64,000 nt of DNA, taken from contig VZRS01001772.1 in NCBI GenBank assembly GCA_013398055.1, positions 62,001 through 126,000 of the forward strand, given 5' to 3'. This DNA is from Ifrita kowaldi (lineage: Eukaryota; Chordata; Aves; Passeriformes; Cinclosomatidae). Every line of letters starts with the position of its first letter. The stretch's first letter is position 1. Both the position numbers and the translations under genes were made by a program. The notes under the pieces are model-generated. The model was not told the DNA's origin. It did not search any database and worked only from the letters and a program-made list of their open reading frames with translations. Positions 12,501-24,500 of this stretch are shown piece by piece.

Positions 12501-15500
12501 GAGTTTAGAAATCACTTTCTTTCTACCTTTTCTGCTGTTGAAGATGTCAAGAGTCCAGTTTTCCTGTATGTTAAATGCTGTGGCATTTTGCTTTATACCA
12601 GGGATAGCCAGTTCCTTAAGGCATCCTGATGTGTGTAATCAGCTTGGTTGGATCAAGCCAGCCCGGAGCAGGTGCTGCCTGGAAGCAGCTGCAGTGCTGA
12701 GTTGTCCTGGGAGCAGTGCTGAGCTCTCATGTGCTCTCAGAGTGGGAGCAGGCTCTGCACAGGGCCAGCTCTGCTATCTCTGTCTCTTCTTATCTGCAGC
12801 TACATACACCCCTAGGTTTCACACCCTGGGTACTTTGGCCAGCTTAGTCAGCATATGCTGTTCTTCAGCTGAAACGTTCTCATGCTGTATCCCTTTTCTT
12901 GTCTTTTCACCTGGCTTACTAAATTGATTAATGTGCTGCATCTTGCGAGTTACCAGGAGTCAGATGAAACTTCATTTGCCCTTAATTCTTGTATTGATGT
13001 AGTATGTTGTTACTTGCTTCTTTTGCCTTTTTGTGGGAGAAGTAGTCAAGCATCTAAATTCTGGAGTGCTTGCTAGTAAATTTTTTAAAAAATGTGCTGT
13101 ATCTTACCAGTCCCATTGGAATGTCCCTTGTTACAGGAAGGCGATGGATAAAGCAGATGTTCATTGGAGCCTTCCTTATTCCAGCAATGGTGTGTGGAAC
13201 TGCCTTCTTCATCAACTTCATTGCCATCTATTACCATGCTTCAAGAGCTATACCCTTTGCAACCATGGTGAGTTGTTTTATTGGAGAATTTAAACTCCAC
13301 TGTAGACACAGAAAAATTACATTTTTTTAAATCTAGGTACAGTTGTGAGTCATAGCTTTAGCTAGTTAGAAATTTATTGTGGGAGGGGGTTAAGGTGCTT
13401 AAGTATAATTCATTTTAATCACAATAGCAACAGCTGCTGGATGCCAAAACCAGTCTTCTCTGTGCTTAAAATGACACTTCTGCTTTGTATTCAAGCTTAG
13501 TGTTTTAACAACATGGAAAGTCAGCAACTTGAATTTCCTTCTGGATGGCCAGCGCAAACTGTTTATAATACAAAATGAAATACAAAGGGATTCCAAGTGA
13601 AAGATACTTCCAAATCATTGCAGTCAAGCAAAAAAATAAAAATAAATGATCAGGCAACAATGTGAGATAAGACATTCTGTCTTTACAAGAATGACTCACA
13701 CTTTTCACTTTGTTCTGTGTTATTTACTGTGTCCAGTTATGGTCTTGTGTCTGTACATTTACCCTATCACTTGAAAAACTATACTTGTAGTATTTTTTCA
13801 TTTAGTCGTGATGACGTTCTGTATTTGCTTTGTCTTTTGTCAGGATATTGTTTGTGTTGGCCCCTTTCAAGCAACCCCAAATAATCCTGTGAATAAAATG
13901 TAGGAAATAATCACTTGCCACTTGGGCAAAATTTATTTTTGAGTTTGTAAGGGTTAGTGTTTTAAAGCAGAATTTTTTTTGAAATATATACCACAAAATT
14001 GCTTTTTCTAAGTTTGTGCAGTGGCACCATTAACTTGAAAGAATATCTTAGTACAGGAAGTCCTGTTATCTTTTCAATAATACCTGTAGCAAATCTTGGA
14101 ATTTAACAATTTATATAGATTTCTTATTTGCAATCAGTTTTTGTGATATGTTAGGTTGTTCAAATAATTCAGAGATATTCAAATAGCCTTGGATTTCTTC
14201 TTAGTTTAGATCTACCACAAAACGAAGCTCAGTATCAGAAGTTTCTGTCTTGTATTATTTTGATTATAATTGAATTCAGTATGTGACTGAAAATACTTCT
14301 AAAGAACACATTGTTAATGAATGAATGCGGTAGAGATTATAAATGGTAATAAGAAGAGAGACAATTCTCAGTTTCAGGCAAAGACTTTCAATAATTTTTC
14401 ACTGATGGAGGAGTCATTCTATGTACGTTACTGGTTCTAGTCACCTCCTTATTAACAGTATTTTCAAAGCGTGCCTGAATGCCAACTTTTTACATTGAAT
14501 TCAATTTTATAAAACCACTAAATGTAACATAAAGCTAAACATGTGTATAAACTCTTCACTTACTTTTTCTGGTTTTCTTCTTCAGGAAATTAGACTAAAA
14601 TTCTATCTTTGAATATGTTTCTATTAGTTGATCATGTGTCCCAAAGCAATATTGTGTTGTTTTTTCTTTCCTACGCTAGCAGCCATGTACAATACTGTCA
14701 TGAAAGTTTACAGCATTGATCTTTGATATGTGCAAAGAGGCTCTCTTTTACTGCAAAGCAAGCAGTTATGGTATCACATTTCTCACTTGTATTCCCCTTT
14801 GTAGGCCAGGAATGCTGAGGGAAGGTGATTCCACCTGTGCTGCAGTTTTTCTTATGAATTTGTTCAGCTGATTTGTATTTTAAGATCATGGGCAGGTGCA
14901 TGCAAAAGCAAATGGCTATATAAATCTTCAGGGTTCACTTAATCAGGATGTTAGAACTCTCTATACACAGTGGTTTTAATGTTTGCAAGGTTTTATGAAA
15001 GTGTTTGAATCATTGTGACTGTGGCAATAAAACTTAAGTGGAGTTAGCAGCAAGCAGGTTATGAATCGGAAACTTCATCAGCATGAGCAACGCTCTAATG
15101 ACTTCAAATCAACAAGCTGGTTTGTAGAAGGAAATGGAAATTGTTTGCAATTACCATGTTGTGCTTCAGATTGAAGTCCCCAGGACGCCCTCTGGCTTTA
15201 TGGATGAGATCCCTTTGTGTCTTTCCACCTCTGTTTTCAATGTGAAGAAGCTTCCAGAATTGTCTAATGCAAACTTGTTGCTGATGATTTCTTGGGGAAA
15301 TAAAACCTCTGCCACCTAAATGTACTAGAACACAGAAATAACTTCCTTTACCCTGACATGTCCTGAAACCACCCTCCTTGATTTAAATTGCTGGCAGGTA
15401 TTGCCCCCTCATCTTGACTACTGTAAATCTGGAAAATGCAGAACCTGAGTTGCTGAAAAAAGTCCCTTAGCTAAAAGGTTGCTAAGAGACTATTAAATAT

Positions 15501-18500
15501 GTCATCCTGTAGTTTGCCAGTTTTGCATTGCCACTTCCCAGTGAAGTATCTAAGTAGTCTCTGTGACTTAATTCTTCCATCCAGAGAGATTTTCCTATGG
15601 AATTTAGGCAGAGGCTGCTGATAAAATCAAATCCAGGACATGCAAACTAACACCCAGTTGCTGCATCTTTCATCTACCTGGTATCTGCTCTTCTACACTT
15701 TATCTTGAAATCCTCAAATTGATTGGGCTCTTCAGGACCTTCATGCATCTCACTGTTGTTGTACTCTGTTTTGAACTTCAAAACTTCATTCACCTTGTAT
15801 AACTCATTCCTGGTGTCTGGGATCTCCTTGACGATGTGTCAGAGCCTGGGAAGGTGCAAAGCTTGTTTCTGAAATCAGTCTTCATTCTTGGGACTCTGCC
15901 CTTAGCCCTTTTAGATATACTTGCAAGCTGTCTTACCTGGGGAATGACAAACCTTCTGCAGTGAAAAATGCCATGAGCATGAACAAAGGCTTAATCTCTT
16001 CCTTGGGATAGCTTTCAGCTGCCCTTCCCTTCGGAATGATATCAAGAATGACAGATTTTATTCAAATATGAGAGCTTTTTAAAACTTAATGCATTAAAGC
16101 TTTTAACTCCTGGAGCATATGAAGGAGATACAAAATCTCCGCTTTTTTAACTCACCCCCTTACCTTTATAGAAATGCAGTGGGTACTGTTCAATTATTCA
16201 TTCCTTTGCAGTCCAAATTTGATTTTTCGGTATATTTTGTTGATTGTGTCCTCTTACTGGTGAACATTGAGTTCTGAAGTTGTTACACATCTCAACTTAC
16301 TTTCTGTTGATGTTTATCAGTCTTTTTGTTGTATTTACCAATCATCTTTATATTTTTTTGTGTTTGAATTATATGTAAAAAGTGGAGCATGGAAGCTTTA
16401 AGAAGAATTTTAAATAATGGTATACAAAGTGACTTCTCCATAACATGTGTGAGCAGTATGGTACTAGTTCTGTGCAGAAATACTGAGTAATGCAGAATTT
16501 CTATGGAGTACAGCATTATTGCATTTGAAGGGACCATTTTAATTCTGGCATTTCATAAGTTGTGAGTGCTTACATTGTTCTGTGAGTGATGCATAATTTA
16601 AAGATTTCCATTAAGGCTACTATGACTAATGTAATATTCTGACTGCAGAATCTATGCTGCTTCTATTAACTGTTTTAAGATTTATAATTTCTGTTTTGTT
16701 TGAACAGGAGGTTCCTTTGTGGCTAACGTTTCCAGTGTGCATTTTTAATGATTTAATTAAATAAGTTTAAGCACACTGTATTTGTCTTGGGATTGAGACC
16801 CTAGCGTTTGCATCTTTCCTACCTCGTTTGGAAAAGAAAATTGTGTTTCCTCCAACAGATAGCTTAATCCAAGCTGCAGCTTTCCCTGACAGCTTTGAGT
16901 TGATATGAATATTGACTGCCACTGAAAAAAGAGAACCTAGTAGTGCCAAAGATTTTGATGCCTTGAGCCAGATAAAGAAATACACCTGGCTAAAAATAGA
17001 AAAAAATCCTGTTACATACATTCAGCAGGGTGCTTCCTCAAATTGTTTGAAAGTGACTGTGCAACCCTTGGTCAAACCCCTTAGTTTTGCTAAAAATAGA
17101 CAGAGCTTAATTCTTCTGCCTACACTTTCAACAGTTCAATTTATTACCTAAAGCAACACTCTAGATTAACGACTTAGTTGTAATAAAACTTGTAACACTT
17201 TATTTTGAAGCCGTTTGTTCTGTTCTTTTTCTTGTAATGTTTGGATGATGTGCAGAAAACGGTTGCATTATACAAATTTAGTAACCTCTATATGGGAGGG
17301 AGTCTCATGACTGAGAGTGCATTTTGGTAGCTGACAGGGAAGATCAAGCTGCTGCTTTGACAGTTAATTTTTATTGCTTTTCTTCCCTGTGCATTAAGCA
17401 GTCATGGCACCATAGCCTGCCAGTAGCTGTTTAATATTAGATATGCTCATAAAAATTTTAATTATCACCTTTGAATGAAGTTTAATCTACAGTTGTCAGA
17501 AAATATGAAACACATGGCACTAGGAAATAAATTATATCCCTCTTGACAATGTTTCCTTTCAAATGTGGAAAACTGAATTCTGCACATTCAGTCAAGGGCA
17601 GTAGAATATTCTTTCCCCATCAAAACAAAACAAAAAGGAGTTAGAAAGAATGCAGGCTTGGTGAGGTTCACAATCTCTTCTATGGCAACTAAAACCTGCA
17701 AAAAAGCTGCTAGTGTATAAATAAGATGTTTTGTACAACAAAATTGCAACAGTCAAAATAAAGGAAGTATTATTTAATGTACTGGATTGGTACAAAAACT
17801 CACGTAATTTGTCTTGAGTAATATGGATTATAGAGAATCTGTGCTTGTTTCTTGATGAAAAAACAGGTTTGAAGATGTAATGTGTTTGCCTCTGCATAAT
17901 TTGTGTTTTATGAAGTAGTAGTTAAAACAATTCTCTGAATTTTTCATAGTTGATGTTACAGTAAAAACTCTTAAAATGCTCACAAAGACATAGCTTTCTT
18001 ATCTCTGCTTGCCACACAACTACTGTTATTGGGGTCTGGTTTTCTCAGTATGTTGTCAGTGACTTTTGCAGGAGGGTAGAGCAGGTATGTGTGTTGATCT
18101 TGTCTTCATTTCTCCTTTCCATTTGTGATGATGAAGTGGAGGCCATTAAGTGCCTGAACTGCTTTTGCCATTGTATTCTTACTCTTGGAAACCTTTTAGG
18201 CAGAAATCTTGTAACTTCATCTTTAAGACACTTGTTACCCTAGTACCCTGTGTTTGCTTCAGTTAGGATTTAGACTCCATAGGTTTGGATATTGCCCAGC
18301 CTGCATCATTGCTGTCCTTGCCATCTGTGGCTATGGGCTCTACCTGTTTAGTTTGAGAGGAGGGACACTGTCTTCACCTCAGACCTGAAGTTAAGAGGAG
18401 CATGCCTGGAAAACACCAGCTATCCCCAGTCATCTCTTGCATCTAGAGAAGGCTTATTATTGCCAAGAGTGAAGAAAGTTGTTCTACCGGTCATCAGTCT

Positions 18501-21500
18501 GAGCAGGTAGACTACCTGTGAGTCAGACAATGAGTGGAAAGCAAGAAAGAAGATGCTGCTGAGTTCAATGTGACGTGTACAACCAGTACCAGTTTTGTTG
18601 GTCATCTTACTAAGAGCACCAGCTTGCTGTCACCAGGAGGGTGGTCTTACCTCAGCAGAAAGAGCAGCATTCACATCTTTATTTTGGACAACGTATCAGA
18701 GCCAGGTGGGAGTAGGAGGCATTCCTGAGCCTGTGCTATGGTTCATCCTTGTTTGCTCAGTTTGGTTTCCTTTGCACTGCAAAATTATCTCAAATAATTT
18801 TAGAGTCCTGAAATGGCTCCAGGATAAAAGGAAAAAAATGTACTTCCCTTTCAGGTGTTCTCAGAACATAGCATAGCATTAAGACAGGTGGCATTTCACT
18901 GTTTAACAAAATGCTGACTTTATCTAATGCTGCTACAAGGTATCACTGAAGATGCTGGCTGTTCTGTTTGAAATCAGTTCATTTTTCAGCAGAATGGGTA
19001 ACAGAACGTAAGATGCTACACCATTATCAGTCATGCTTTGACTGATCTGATAATGAAACCACAAGCATTCAGATTTTCTGATGGATGCCAATTATAGGTG
19101 TACTAGGGACAGCTTGACTGTACTTACTGAAGTCGTTATTCAAGGAACCTTGGTCTGTCTCAGCTTGTTTAATGCAGATGAGCATTTTAGATTTCAGAGC
19201 TACTGCTGAGTCAGTTTTCTGGATAACACAACAGCCAAGCCCTGCTGGATGAAGTTGGGCCTTCTTCTTGCCCACCTGATTTTAAGCCATTCAGCTCTGC
19301 AGAGGGTGTCACTAGAATGAAATGCTACTGACAGCCTTTTTTCATCCAGGAGTTTGTCAGCTAATCAGTAATTAGGCCTAGATGTTCCTTGCTTGGTTCT
19401 GTGTCCAAGGTTATATTCTTTCTGTGTGGATTCTGGAAAATGGATGTATTTTGCAAGATGGACAAATACAAGATGCTGAGTGTAGTTACAGGTGAGCTTA
19501 GAGCCCAAGGCTGCTCCTGAGCAGTTTCTTTGTGCAGTAAAGCAGTGGATTCTTGTTCTACCACTGTCCCCACTCAGGGGAGATTTCCAAGATCAAGAAA
19601 TTAAGCTACAGTCATCTTAAAACCTGCACTATAAAAGACAGTTGTGGCTGTGTGAGCAATACAGATGCCCCTTCACACTGCCTGGATCTGAGCTTTCTGC
19701 CTCAGCCGGGTGTGAAACCTACCTGCCAGAATAACACTGCAGAGCACCATGGACCACCCAACACATCCGGATGGCCTTGCTGCAGGAAGCAGAGCAAGCT
19801 CTTCTTGAAAATGGAAATGGTTTCAATATGTTCAGCTCAGAAATTCTTTGGATCCTATCCAAGCCTTAATTCTTGAACATCTCTTCTACCCACTGCACCT
19901 CAAACAAGCTGTGACTTTTTAGTGAGGATTTAATAAATGTAGCACTCAAGATGATGTTCTTTGATGTTTCTGATACTTTTTGACATTTTTCTCTGAAAAT
20001 TCTCATCTACTCATTCCTTTGGACTGAGCAGTTTTCAAGGACAGAACCTGTATCCACTGAGCGCGTTGTATGCTTCTCCTGAAATTTATTCTTAGGCAAC
20101 CTCAGTGACCTACTTAAAACATTATGCTTGCTTACCTGTGTTTTTTGAGTAATGGAAGAAGATAAATGAGAGATACTAAATTAATTGTGTAAAAACTGCT
20201 TTATTGTTATTATATTGTTTATACTGCAAGTGTAAGTACAACTTAGCGTCTCCTTATTTACCAGTGAAGCTTCATATTTTAGTGGCTCATGAAGTAATTG
20301 TTTAATAACCTCTCCTCAAAGATGTACAGAGCAGTCTGGAAAGTGCTTCTGCTTGTTGACCCACCAGTTTGGTGTACCCCTCCTGTGAAGCATGAAGGCT
20401 TGTTCCATCCAACCCCAGGCAATGTTTTCCCTTCACATCTGACCTAAGCTAGCCAGTAATAGAAGAATAACCCACTGACCTTAGTCAAATATTGTCTTAA
20501 ATTTGTGTGATTCACCTAATGCTGAGTTTGTATTGAGCTAATATCGTTCTTTTTAGCTGCTTGATGTAGATTTCTTAGATACAGCATACATGAGCAGCTT
20601 TTATTTATCCTTAGAGTAACTGCTTCTTAAGCAAGTCAATGTGTGCTCTTAGACCTGTTCCTCTCTCTATTGTTTTGCATTAATCTGCTGCCATGGACTT
20701 CGCGTTCTGCTGGAGTGAAGACAAATGTAGCTCCTTTGCTCAGGAGGCACCAGGGTGTACACAGAGCCTCAGGCAACAAAGCCATTAAAAGGCAGTATTT
20801 TCATATGTTTGCATAGAAAAGGCCACAGGGTCAGTATTCAGAACTGTTGATTGCATTATGGGCAACTGCTCTGTCTTTAGTTATCAGTATCAAAAAGTTA
20901 CCAAACTGTCTAATGCTAATTCATTCTGTGCTAAAGAGTTACGAGTAGAGAATGTCTTGCTTAACACTTGAAATTTTCCTATTTTGGAAGATAAATTATG
21001 TTGCCTTTAAGGAATAGAAAAAATGGAGCTGCATAAGTATAGTGGCAAAAAAAAAAAGATTCATGGTAGATTTTTAGAGAGGCTGTTCCATTGGAAAGAG
21101 CTGAACATTGGCTTGACCTTTGTGGCATTGTGCATAAACTTGATTTCTATATGTAAGCAGGGTCATTATGCTTCTGAATTGTGTATCTTTGCATACCAGT
21201 GGTCGCTGGTTTCTTTGTCAGTCTATGTTCTTAATTTCCTGGTTGGTGCATAGTGGAAAAAATGGAACCCAAAATTGAATCAAAATTGGTAGCATTCTGA
21301 CGTGGTTTTGTGATTCTTGCTGGGTTGATTGGTTGGTTGGTTGGTTGGGTTGGGTTTTGTTTGGGTTTTTTGTTGGGTTTTTTGTTCTGGTTTGGGTTTT
21401 TTGTTTGTTTCGTTTGCGGCTTTTTGTTTGTTTGTGTTTGGGATTTTTGATTGGATTAAAAATCTTGCACCCAACAATTTTGTGTGCAGCTACCTAACTG

Positions 21501-24500
21501 CTAGATGATAATTCCCAGAGATAGTGCTCTCTGCAAAACTGTAAAAGACACTGACAACACTTTCTGTTATGAAGTACCCTGAAGATTTCCTTTTATTTCT
21601 TGTGTAATGTATTGAGTATAATGGTTAGATGGAAACAGTAAAGCAACCTGTTATGGTTCTGTTCTCTCAACTGATACATGAAAATATACTTAATAATGTT
21701 TATTAGAAAGTTTGTCAGGAAAACAATGCTTCCATTTGATAAAATACATGTTGACTAATGCTTCATAAGTAGGAGTATGATTCTACAGCAATAACTACTA
21801 AGGACTAATACTGGTTGATTATCTTCTATTGTTGTCTTAGACCTGTTTTTTTTAATTACAACTCTAATTTTTTGCTTGCAGGTGGCAGTGTGCTGTATTT
21901 GTTTCTTTGTCATCCTTCCATTGAACCTCGTTGGGACGATTCTTGGCCGAAATCTGTCAGGACAGCCTAATTTTCCATGTCGTGTCAATGCAGTGCCTCG
22001 TCCTATACCAGAGAAGAAATGGTAAAGACAAGTGTAAATGTTAACTAGAAATCTTCACTTCAGTACATTTAAAATGTCTTTTTCTGGTGTTCAGTTTTAA
22101 TGGAATAACTCCTTTTAGTTTAAATTGAGTTGTGCCTAGAAGAACTGCTCAACTGACATTTTCTTAATATGATTTTTCTTTTGAATTAAAATACCATGGT
22201 TAATAGTTGTAGCAGATTTTACACTCCTGGATCACAGATTCACATTTTGCCTGAAATGCTCTTTACTCCCTATGTAAAGGGGATGGTGCCAACTTAGTTC
22301 TTGTATAGGTATATTGACACTAAAACCTCTGCTCTTCAGTTAATGCCTCTTACGGGTTTAGGATTGAGTGTGCCTTGGAGGCAGAACTGTTCTGATTAAT
22401 GGTCTCCATACACAAGCTGAGACATATTTGCAGGGTTATGGTGGGGAGAAGCTTGCAATGCTGTTCCAAATTCTGTACTTTTGTTGATGTTAATGTTAAA
22501 ATATTGCAGGTGTATGGTTTGAATTGTGAAGAAGCCTTTACAATTTTTGAAGTGGATGTAAAGGGGTGCCTAGTCTCAAAAAGTATACTTAGGTTTTTGG
22601 AAAATTACAAATGCAATCACTTTTTCCTATTAATTTAATTCTGAGGTGGAAGCAGCAAGCTACGGAAATTAAAATATCCTCAGAGGATTTTTTAAATGGA
22701 TTTTTCTTGCTTTCACTATTCAGAGGAATGGAACAGACAAAGTGAAAGGGGTACTGAAACATGTAAGCCTGTAATGTCCAAAAAGTGCAGCACACTTAGT
22801 CTCTTGTTAGTAGTGGGTTGTGCAGCTCAGATGTTAAAATTTAATTTGTATTGTAACCTGTATCTTGGGAATCCGATGGATTTTTCTGGATCAGCATGGC
22901 AGTTAAAGATACTTCTCTTGACAATGATGAAGTAACACACCATCAATTTAGACAAGTCTCCCTATAAATAATACAAGAAGCTGCAAATTAAATCACTGGT
23001 TACTAGCTGGATTCAGCATCATTGCGAGTACTACAGAGGGGTCACCTTTTAGTGGCAGTGCCTTCTACAGGTAGCAGGGTATTCATTTTTAGCTAAATAT
23101 TCGTGACTCAGGATAGCATTAAAAATGAACGCTGGTTCTTATTTATAGAACTGTTATCCCGTGAAATTTTCCTTGCACTTTTTGCTGTATTTGTAGCCAT
23201 CAACAGCTACAATGTGTTTTCACTGCCTTCATTCAGGGCTAGTGGATGTCATGGGGCTTGATTGCGTTGTCTCTTTTTGTCAAGAAAGATTCTTTCTGTG
23301 GCCTCAAGTCTGGTTAGATGACTAACCTTATGCCTGCAGGTGATAGGCATGAGCCTCATGTTTTGTTTCAGCTTTCCCAAAGAATAACTTCTTCTTTTAG
23401 CCGTACACGTGACATTTTTGAGGGAATCTTTCTAATCTACTGGCAAGAGACAGAAATGTTCTTGTTAGCATGCCTTTTAAACAATGTTCTGTGCTATATT
23501 AATTATCTGGTCTTAATATGTTTATAAATGAAGTATTTCAATTGTCCCTAAACTAACTCTACTATCTTTCAGGTTCATGGAGCCAGCTGTTATTGTTTGC
23601 CTAGGTGGAATCCTTCCTTTTGGATCAATTTTTATTGAAATGTGAGTACGTCAGCTGTTTCCCCGTTTGATTAAAAATTACAATTTAAGTTAAATTACAA
23701 TATCATCTACGTATTTGGCTTACTCTCTTCAGGTATTTCATTTTTACTTCATTCTGGGCTTACAAGATCTACTACGTTTATGGCTTTATGATGCTGGTTC
23801 TGGTTATCCTCTGCATTGTGACAGTTTGTGTGACCATCGTTTGTACGTATTTCCTGCTAAACGCAGAGGATTACAGGTGGTAAGTGTTGCATTATTTTAA
23901 TACTTAACCAGATTGTGAGACTTTTGTAGAAAAGTAGTGTTTCTTCAGTCTAGATGGGTCTTTTCCAAGTACATTGTGCATCTTCTTGGGAAGCCTTTTG
24001 GCTAGTTGTGTGATGGACCTGCATGTTTACTTTCAGGCAATGGACAAGCTTTCTTTCTGCGGCATCAACTGCGATTTATGTTTACATGTACTCCTTTTAC
24101 TACTACTTTTTCAAGACAAAGTAAGTGATCGTTTTCTTGCTTGAATATCAGATTACTATATTGCCAAATAAGTTTTATTGATAAAAAAACAGGGGAAATA
24201 CCTAGCATAAATTTCTATCTTTCTTTTTCAGGATGTATGGCTTGTTTCAAACATCATTTTACTTTGGTTATATGGCAGTATTTAGCACAGCTTTGGGAAT
24301 AATGTGTGGTAAGTTCCAGATATTTTGACAGTTTTCTAACATTTTTTCAGACTCATGTTTCTGACCTTAGCTCATAGTTTTGGTGGTGGAATGTGTATGT
24401 CTGCAAGATCGGCTCAAAAAATCTCTTAAGAAGAATCCGAAGAGTTTTCTGCTTATACTTTGTTCCTACCTTATATAGGAGATTCCTGTGGATTATGTCT

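Larger units (their letters stand above)
4777..13136 (+). other. TM9SF3 introns between the exons of 4.6-13.1 kb
   Basis: Five introns occur here: 4777-6963, 7042-7970, 8103-8616, 8784-11154 and 11250-13136. They are AT-rich with canonical ends. The first contains a GATA microsatellite (6547-6597). The last contains a GC-richer patch (about 12620-12860). The 130-codon frame at 9575-9967 is intronic with no recognised domain. Confidence 0.85.

Noticed and set aside
21280..21477. Lys/Pro/Asn/Gln-rich minus-strand frame
   Set aside because: It is the translation of a T/G-rich low-complexity tract.
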